Shown: in pieces, positions 59,179 through 64,000 of the stretch
Position numbering within the stretch: position 1 is the stretch's first letter
Layout: each line of letters starts with the position of its first letter
Source: JAGPCH01 sp039810605
GTDB lineage: Bacteria > Bacteroidota > Ignavibacteria > Tepidaquicellales > Tepidaquicellaceae
Direction: 5' to 3'
Assembly (NCBI GenBank): GCA_039810605.1
Contig: JBDHXH010000003.1
Coordinates: forward strand, 1 to 64,000
DNA length: 64,000 nucleotides
The notes under the pieces: model-generated
The model's input: only the letters and a program-made list of their open reading frames with translations
Databases searched by the model: none
What the model was told of the DNA's origin: nothing
Translations under genes and position numbers: made by a program

Positions 59179-60069
59179 ATGAAGCATAACAAAGGAAATG
59201 ACATTACGCTCGGCATATTCGGTAATACTTCAAAGGAGGAAGTATCCAGACTTTTCGGAGAGATTGTTTCCTTTTTGCTTGCAACGGAAATCAACTTCCT
59301 TATAGATCATTCATTGGCAAAATCGGAAGGCTATAAAGACAACAGGCATGTTGCTGCTCCCAATACAATTCTTAAAAAAGTTGATTACATCCTTTCTCTG
59401 GGAGGAGACGGCACTTTTCTCAACACGGCAAGAATCGTCGGAAACAAGTTGATTCCGATTCTTGGTATCAATCTCGGAAGGCTTGGATTCTTCTCGGGTA
59501 TCGGACCGCATGAAATAAAGGAGTTCATTCCCAATCTTGCTGCTAATAAATTCAAGGTCGTCGAACAGGTCATTATAGAGGCAAAGGTCTCTGAAACAAA
59601 AATCATGCATGGAATTAACGATATAGTCATTGACAAGTTTGATTCAATCAAGATGATAGAACTGGAAATTTTTTATAACAATGAAAGGGTTGTCAAACTT
59701 GTTTCGGACGGAATTATTATCTCAACTCCTGCCGGCTCTACGGGTTACTCATTATCCTGCAATGGTCCGATTGTAAATCCGAAGAGCAAAGTTTTTGTGA
59801 TCACTCCCATCTCGCCTCACACATTAAACATCAGACCTATCATAGTTCCCGATGAGGGCATGCTTAAAGTAAAGATTTTAAAAGAAGGCAAAGCAAGGAT
59901 CTCCGCAGACGGACAAGTGACAATCAGTCAAAGTACTCCCAACGAAGTTATACTTTGTAAAGCAGATTACTCAATACGTGTGATTAAGAAAAACAGCTAC
60001 ACATATTTTGATACGCTTAAGAAAAAACTTTTCTGGGGAGAAGACAAGAGACACGGAAACAAGAATTAA
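59179..60069 (+). CDS. nadK: NAD kinase
   Basis: A 296-residue ATP-NAD kinase that makes NADP. The catalytic G-G-D-G-T-F-L motif lies near residue 75, followed by G-I-N-L-G-R-L-G-F-F-S, the substrate-binding I-N-D-I-V-I-D, and S-T-P-A-G-S-T-G-Y-S-L-S. Length and order of motifs are standard. Its stop overlaps the convergent ABC permease stop by 4 bases. Confidence 0.95.
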   Translation: MKHNKGNDITLGIFGNTSKEEVSRLFGEIVSFLLATEINFLIDHSLAKSEGYKDNRHVAAPNTILKKVDYILSLGGDGTFLNTARIVGNKLIPILGINLGRLGFFSGIGPHEIKEFIPNLAANKFKVVEQVIIEAKVSETKIMHGINDIVIDKFDSIKMIELEIFYNNERVVKLVSDGIIISTPAGSTGYSLSCNGPIVNPKSKVFVITPISPHTLNIRPIIVPDEGMLKVKILKEGKARISADGQVTISQSTPNEVILCKADYSIRVIKKNSYTYFDTLKKKLFWGEDKRHGNKN

Positions 60070-60974
60070 AATGCCTTACCGTCTGCCGCAGGAGGCCTTG
60101 TCTTTCCTATGAATCCGATAAGAACAAGAATTGTGATTACATAAGGAAGCATTTGAATTAATTGTGATGGCACATTCGTTCCTGAAATCTGCAACGCAAT
60201 TTCAAGAGCTTCAAAAGCAGAAAACAGGAGGCACGCAAAGAAAACATTGACAGGATTCCATTTGCCAATTATCATTGCCGCAAGCGCAATGTAACCTCTT
60301 CCAGCAATCATCCCTTCGGAATAACTGTTTTGATTTGAAGCGAGCCAGATCCCCGCGAGCGCACTTAAGAATCCGCTGATCATAACTCCATACATCTTAT
60401 ACTTTCTTACTTCGACACCAAGTGAATCCGCCGCCCATGGATTCTCTCCTACAGACCTTAATCGCAATCCAAATTTGGTTTTGAAAAAAATAAACGATGA
60501 AATGAAAATCAGCGCGAAGCAAAAAATGCTTATGTAATCCGAAAATATCGTGTCGAGAAACGGAATTGACTTAAAGAGAGTCATCTCCGGAAGTCCTTCA
60601 ATCCGATCTGTGTTGCTGGAACTTTTGAATATCAGCACCAGCAAAAATTTTGTAATGCCGGCAATCAGAAGATTAAAACCCACTCCCGTTACGATTTGGT
60701 CAATCTTCAGTTTAACCGTGAACAATGAAAAGAGAAAGCTGAAGATCAAATTCACAATGATTGAAAGAATCAAACCCGCAACCAGGCTTCCCGTGCCAAT
60801 AGTGAATGCAGCAAAGCTGAATGCGGAAAGGTTCATAAATCCTTCTATCGAAATATTGATAACACCCCCGCGCTCGGAATATGTTGCCGCAGATGCGCCG
60901 AGATAAAACGGAGTTGTCAGGCGCAATACTTGTGCTAGAAATGCAAATGATAATATTGAAGTAGCTACTTCCAA
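60066..60974 (-). CDS. ABC importer permease, nucleoside type (YufQ-like)
   Basis: A 302-residue membrane subunit of the BPD_transp_2 family with about eight to nine spans. Markers are the early A-A-T-Y-S-E-R-G-G-V-I-N-I-S-I-E-G segment, characteristic of YufQ/NupQ-like permeases, and the S-V-G-E-N-P-W-A-A-D-S-L-G coupling loop. It lies 33 bases after the partner permease. It probably imports nucleosides or a similar small molecule. Confidence 0.9.
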   Translation of the reverse strand: MEVATSILSFAFLAQVLRLTTPFYLGASAATYSERGGVINISIEGFMNLSAFSFAAFTIGTGSLVAGLILSIIVNLIFSFLFSLFTVKLKIDQIVTGVGFNLLIAGITKFLLVLIFKSSSNTDRIEGLPEMTLFKSIPFLDTIFSDYISIFCFALIFISSFIFFKTKFGLRLRSVGENPWAADSLGVEVRKYKMYGVMISGFLSALAGIWLASNQNSYSEGMIAGRGYIALAAMIIGKWNPVNVFFACLLFSAFEALEIALQISGTNVPSQLIQMLPYVITILVLIGFIGKTRPPAADGKAF

Positions 60975-61007
60975 AAAATAATTTTCTGAATTTATATCCG
61001 ACTTTTG

Positions 61008-62057
61008 TTAAACAAACCTGTCTCTTGCTGCTCTCGCAAAGTAAGCACTCACGATTTTGTCCGTTGAAAGTATTGCAAGAATAATAATACCCTGAACGAC
61101 AAGCATGATTTCTTTAGGAACCTCCTGATTGACAGACAATCCGCCGTAATCCAGTATTGCAAATAGTATTGATGAAAAAATTATACCAATGGGATTATTC
61201 TTTGCGAGCAATGTTACGGCAATAGCCGTAAAGCCGATATTGTTTGAGAAACCGGCTTCGTAAAATCCTTTATAACCGAAAATATAGTTCATTCCGGCAA
61301 GCGATGTTATGCCTGCGCCTATAAAGAATGAAATCAAAATTACCTTATTAACCCTAATGCCAATATATTTTGATGCAACTTCATTAAAGCCTGCTGCACG
61401 AAGTTTATACCCGTAAGTTGTTTTGTAAATAAAAAAATATGTAACCGCAGCAGTCATCAGAGCAATTACAAATGAAGCGTTCAGCGCTGAACCCTGAAAG
61501 AAAGGAATGAAGTCCGAAAACCTGAACAGCATGTAGCCATCAGGAATCTTCTCTGTATGCATGGTAGCCTTCACCGCGAACAAATCAACGAGGAAAAAAT
61601 TTATAAGAGCAATAATAATGAAGTTGAACATAATCGTAGTAATGACTTCGCTCACATCTTTCTTTATTTTTATGTAAGCCGGTATTAATCCGAAAACTCC
61701 GCTTACCAAAAACCCTGCAATGATGCTGACAACTATTGCCAAAGGAGCGGGAAGAGCCTCGAGTTTTATCACCGCAATCGCAGTTACGAACGAGCCTGCA
61801 TTAAGCTGTCCTTCAGCTCCTATATTGAACAATGACGCGTGGAAACATATTGCCAGACCACATCCGCAGATGATGAGCGGTGTTGCTTTGAACAAGGTTT
61901 GTCCTATTCCATATCCGCTTGTGAAGACTTCAGTCAGTACCGTCCCATAGATTGCAATTGGATTCTTTCCTATGGAAACCAACAGAGCAGTAACAATCAA
62001 CATTGTAACCAGCAATGATGCCGATATCGAAATTACATTTTGTCTGCTCTTCTTCAA
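61008..62057 (-). CDS. ABC importer permease, nucleoside type (YufP-like)
   Basis: A 349-residue partner permease with about nine to ten spans. It has the C-F-H-A-S-L-F-N-I-G-A-E-G-Q-L-N-A-G signature of YufP/NupP permeases and a R-A-A-G-F-N-E-V-A-S-K-Y-I-G coupling loop. Its start overlaps the ATPase gene by 4 bases (ATGA), so the proteins are coupled. With the ATPase it forms the transport core. Confidence 0.9.
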   Translation of the reverse strand: MKKSRQNVISISASLLVTMLIVTALLVSIGKNPIAIYGTVLTEVFTSGYGIGQTLFKATPLIICGCGLAICFHASLFNIGAEGQLNAGSFVTAIAVIKLEALPAPLAIVVSIIAGFLVSGVFGLIPAYIKIKKDVSEVITTIMFNFIIIALINFFLVDLFAVKATMHTEKIPDGYMLFRFSDFIPFFQGSALNASFVIALMTAAVTYFFIYKTTYGYKLRAAGFNEVASKYIGIRVNKVILISFFIGAGITSLAGMNYIFGYKGFYEAGFSNNIGFTAIAVTLLAKNNPIGIIFSSILFAILDYGGLSVNQEVPKEIMLVVQGIIILAILSTDKIVSAYFARAARDRFV

Positions 62058-63565
62058 TCAGTAAGCCCCATCATCAATTTACCAATCTTGTCATACAAAT
62101 TTTTGTTCATCTCAATGTCCATTTCTTTATGCTTTTCAGTTTTCTGCGCCAGTGCTATTTCATCGTATTCAAAAGTTTTTATTATTCTGCCTCTGAAAAT
62201 TACGCACAATCTGTCAGACAGACTAATCAGTTCATCCAGGTCAGAAGAGATAAGCAGTATGGCTTTTCCCTTATTCCTTTGCTCAATAATTTTTGAATGA
62301 ATGAATGCAGTTGCATTGATATCAACTCCTCTGGTTGGATGTGAAAATATGATGACGGGATTGTCCTGCCGCAGCTCACGAGCTATAATCACTTTCTGCT
62401 GATTACCTCCCGAAAGCTGTGAGAGCGTCGAATCTATTTCAGGAAGTCTTACATCGAAATCACTTATTATGGATTCTGCTAAGTTCTTTAAAGTATTATT
62501 GGTTACTACCTGATTCTTCTTATTTTTAATAGCAATGTTTTCTCCAATCGAAAATTCACGGATCATACCTTTCTTTATCCTGTCATCAGGAACATTTCCT
62601 GCAGTGTCAAATTTTCTGCTGATCTTGCCGCTTGAACTCTTTTCAAGTCCTGCAATAATGTCCGCTACTTCTGTCTGCCCGTTACCTTCCACACCGCATA
62701 CACCAAGTATTTCCCCCGATCTCAATTCAAGATCAATTCCGTTTAAAATATCAACTCCGTTCTTACGCAAAGTAACATTGCTCATTACAAGCATTTCTTC
62801 CCTTGATTTGACTTCTCCCTTCGTCTCTGTTTCCACTGCGTCTTTTTCACCAACAATTGCATTGCTCAACTTCTCAATGTCAAGATTTCCTTTACTGTTA
62901 TCTTGCTCAAGGACAAGCTTACCATTTCGAAGCACCGAGACTGTATCGGAAATTTGTTTTACCTCATTTAACTTATGTGTAATCAATATTACGGTTTTTC
63001 CGGAATCCTTGAATGCTTTTATGATTTTGAAAAATTCATTTACCTCAATAGGAGACAGAACTGCCGTAGGCTCATCGAATATCAAAATGTCTGAATCCCT
63101 GAACAGCAATTTGAGTATCTCGGTCTTTTGCTGCTGACCAATGCTGATTTGCGATACTTTCTTTTTTAGATCCAGATTTAGATTGAATTTATCTATGAGT
63201 TCATTGAGCAGTCTCTCCGTCTTTCTGAAATCAAGACTCAACCCACGTGTCAGTTCACTGCCAAGTATGACATTTTCCAATACAGTAAAATCGTCTACAA
63301 GCATGAAATGCTGGTGCACCATTCCGATTCGCATGGCAATGGCATCATGGGGAGACTGAAAGTTTACCTGTTCACCTCTGATTTTCAATGTTCCCGAATC
63401 CGGCTTATAAATTCCAAACAATATTTTCATCAACGTGGACTTACCTGCTCCGTTTTCTCCAAGTATGCAATGAACCGAATTATCCTCTATTGAAAGGGTG
63501 ATGTCATCATTTGCCGGCAGGTTACCGAATCGTTTGGATATGTTAACAAATTCGACAGCTTTCAT
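62054..63565 (-). CDS. ABC importer ATPase, duplicated domains (YufO-like)
   Basis: A 503-residue protein with two ATP-binding domains. The first (1-230) has Walker A G-E-N-G-A-G-K-S-T and Walker B I-L-I-F-D-E-P-T. In the second (about 260-495) Walker A reads G-V-E-G-N-G-Q-T-E, lacking the lysine, as is usual in this family, and the signature is L-S-G-G-N-Q-Q-K. It energises the two permeases downstream. No substrate-binding lipoprotein (BmpA/NupN type) is encoded in the window, although one normally accompanies these genes. Confidence 0.92.
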   Translation of the reverse strand: MKAVEFVNISKRFGNLPANDDITLSIEDNSVHCILGENGAGKSTLMKILFGIYKPDSGTLKIRGEQVNFQSPHDAIAMRIGMVHQHFMLVDDFTVLENVILGSELTRGLSLDFRKTERLLNELIDKFNLNLDLKKKVSQISIGQQQKTEILKLLFRDSDILIFDEPTAVLSPIEVNEFFKIIKAFKDSGKTVILITHKLNEVKQISDTVSVLRNGKLVLEQDNSKGNLDIEKLSNAIVGEKDAVETETKGEVKSREEMLVMSNVTLRKNGVDILNGIDLELRSGEILGVCGVEGNGQTEVADIIAGLEKSSSGKISRKFDTAGNVPDDRIKKGMIREFSIGENIAIKNKKNQVVTNNTLKNLAESIISDFDVRLPEIDSTLSQLSGGNQQKVIIARELRQDNPVIIFSHPTRGVDINATAFIHSKIIEQRNKGKAILLISSDLDELISLSDRLCVIFRGRIIKTFEYDEIALAQKTEKHKEMDIEMNKNLYDKIGKLMMGLTD

Positions 63566-63755
63566 TTTTCAGAATTTATGATTCTGCAAAATAAAGCATT
63601 AATATTTTATTTTGAAATGTAAATTGAAGATTTAAGAATCAGAGTAAATCAGAGTAAATCTATAGTACATCAGTCTAAGGGCGGGGCAAATTAGCGCGAC
63701 AGGTTCGTGTGATGAAATTCAAGCAAGAAAGCAATTGAACATTGCATCGCTGTTG

Positions 63756-63782
63756 GTCAAAACCGTTTGAAACGGTTTTGAC
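63756..63782. repeat. 27-bp near-perfect palindrome
   Basis: GTCAAAACCGTTT-G-AAACGGTTTTGAC: 13-base arms around one central base. It lies in the 258-base gap between the importer ATPase and the receptor-like gene, which otherwise shows only a 10-base direct repeat (AGAGTAAATC twice, 63641-63660). No T-run follows, so it is not a typical terminator. It may be a REP-like intergenic element. Confidence 0.65.
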
Positions 63783-63823
63783 GGGACGATACACCAATCT
63801 CATCGTCTAAACTTAGGAATAAT

Positions 63824-64000
63824 CTAATATCCCATATCATTGCTGTCATCATCACGGTTCTTGGTATCGTCTCCCTTCTTGTTTTTCTTCTTGCCTTTAT
63901 CCGGAGTTCCGAATTTATAATTCAGATTCAATAGTATGCTTCTGGAATCCCTCCTTCGAGTACCGCTTTCGACAAAGTCAACATCGTTTACGTTGTAACT
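63824..64000 (-). CDS. Outer-membrane beta-barrel receptor, C-terminal end (partial)
   Basis: The minus strand is open from the window edge to TAG at 63824 and gives 58 residues. It contains R-R-D-S-R-S-I-L-L-N-L-N-Y-K-F-G, the penultimate strand pattern of TonB-dependent receptor-like barrels (outer-membrane beta-barrel family) of Bacteroidetes-type bacteria, followed by a charged Lys/Asp/Asn-rich tail ending N-D-M-G-Y. The gene starts beyond the window, so the full identity cannot be fixed. Confidence 0.7.
   Translation of the reverse strand, partial: SYNVNDVDFVESGTRRRDSRSILLNLNYKFGTPDKGKKKNKKGDDTKNRDDDSNDMGY

Noticed and set aside
1..64000. tRNA or rRNA genes
   Set aside because: I looked for T-loop and acceptor patterns in the intergenic gaps and found none; a covariance-model scan would be decisive.

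Overview
The window reads as one chromosomal segment of a low-to-moderate GC bacterium of the Fibrobacteres-Chlorobi-Bacteroidetes group, most likely an Ignavibacteria-type lineage. This is inference from four signs. Several secreted proteins end in a type IX secretion (T9SS) sorting domain opened by an N-Y/F-P-N-P-F-N-P motif. The cbb3 oxidase is a fused CcoN-CcoO type. Most starts lack a Shine-Dalgarno sequence. Some upstream regions carry the Bacteroidetes-type -7 box TAnnTTTG. No rRNA, tRNA, CRISPR array or intact insertion sequence was seen.

Layout. 1-1.1 kb: end of ribD and complete ribE (riboflavin). 1.1-11.3 kb: a minus-strand cbb3 oxidase operon transcribed ccoI-ccoS-ccoNO-ccoQ-ccoP-ccoP2-ccoG-ccoH, with a Crp/Fnr-type regulator gene beyond its end and a Crp/Fnr-like palindrome in front of ccoI. 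Between the two ccoP genes lie decayed pieces of ccoG, ccoN and ccoQ, the scar of a tandem duplication. 11.4-14.2 kb: a large VCBS-repeat T9SS cargo. 14.3-16.6 kb: groES-groEL behind a CIRCE operator, closed by a terminator. 16.6-20 kb: gcvP and a small membrane protein. 20-27 kb: two large paralogues combining a class III cyclase-like domain, a STAND-type ATPase and TPRs, flanking an outer-membrane protein gene and a block of strong inverted repeats. 27-36.6 kb: surface and secreted proteins (three T9SS cargos, a GND-repeat solenoid protein, a lipoprotein, a PorQ-like protein) and an F420-reductase-like dehydrogenase. 36.8-43.6 kb: a YajQ-family protein and a six-gene ABC-2 export operon that begins with a porin-like barrel. 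44.2-50.8 kb: universal stress protein, DNA polymerase I, hldD, and a T9SS peptidylarginine-deiminase-like enzyme. 50.8-53 kb: a ClpB that stops after its first ATPase ring, and a four-helix-bundle (S23-type) gene bracketed by oppositely oriented 7-bp satellite arrays. 53-58.7 kb: an envelope glycan cluster (three glycosyltransferases, an MsbA-type flippase, an O-antigen ligase-like protein). 58.8-63.6 kb: a DUF1844 protein, NAD kinase and a nucleoside-type ABC importer. At the right edge is the end of an outer-membrane receptor-like gene.

How it fits together: the left third serves microaerobic respiration and its metal supply. The middle is rich in surface export through T9SS. The right third makes and decorates the outer membrane. 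The least ordinary items are the fossil duplication in the cco operon, the satellite-bracketed four-helix-bundle gene, the truncated ClpB, the paired cyclase/STAND proteins, the GND solenoid protein, the PPAD-like enzyme and a DNA polymerase I with damaged proofreading residues.
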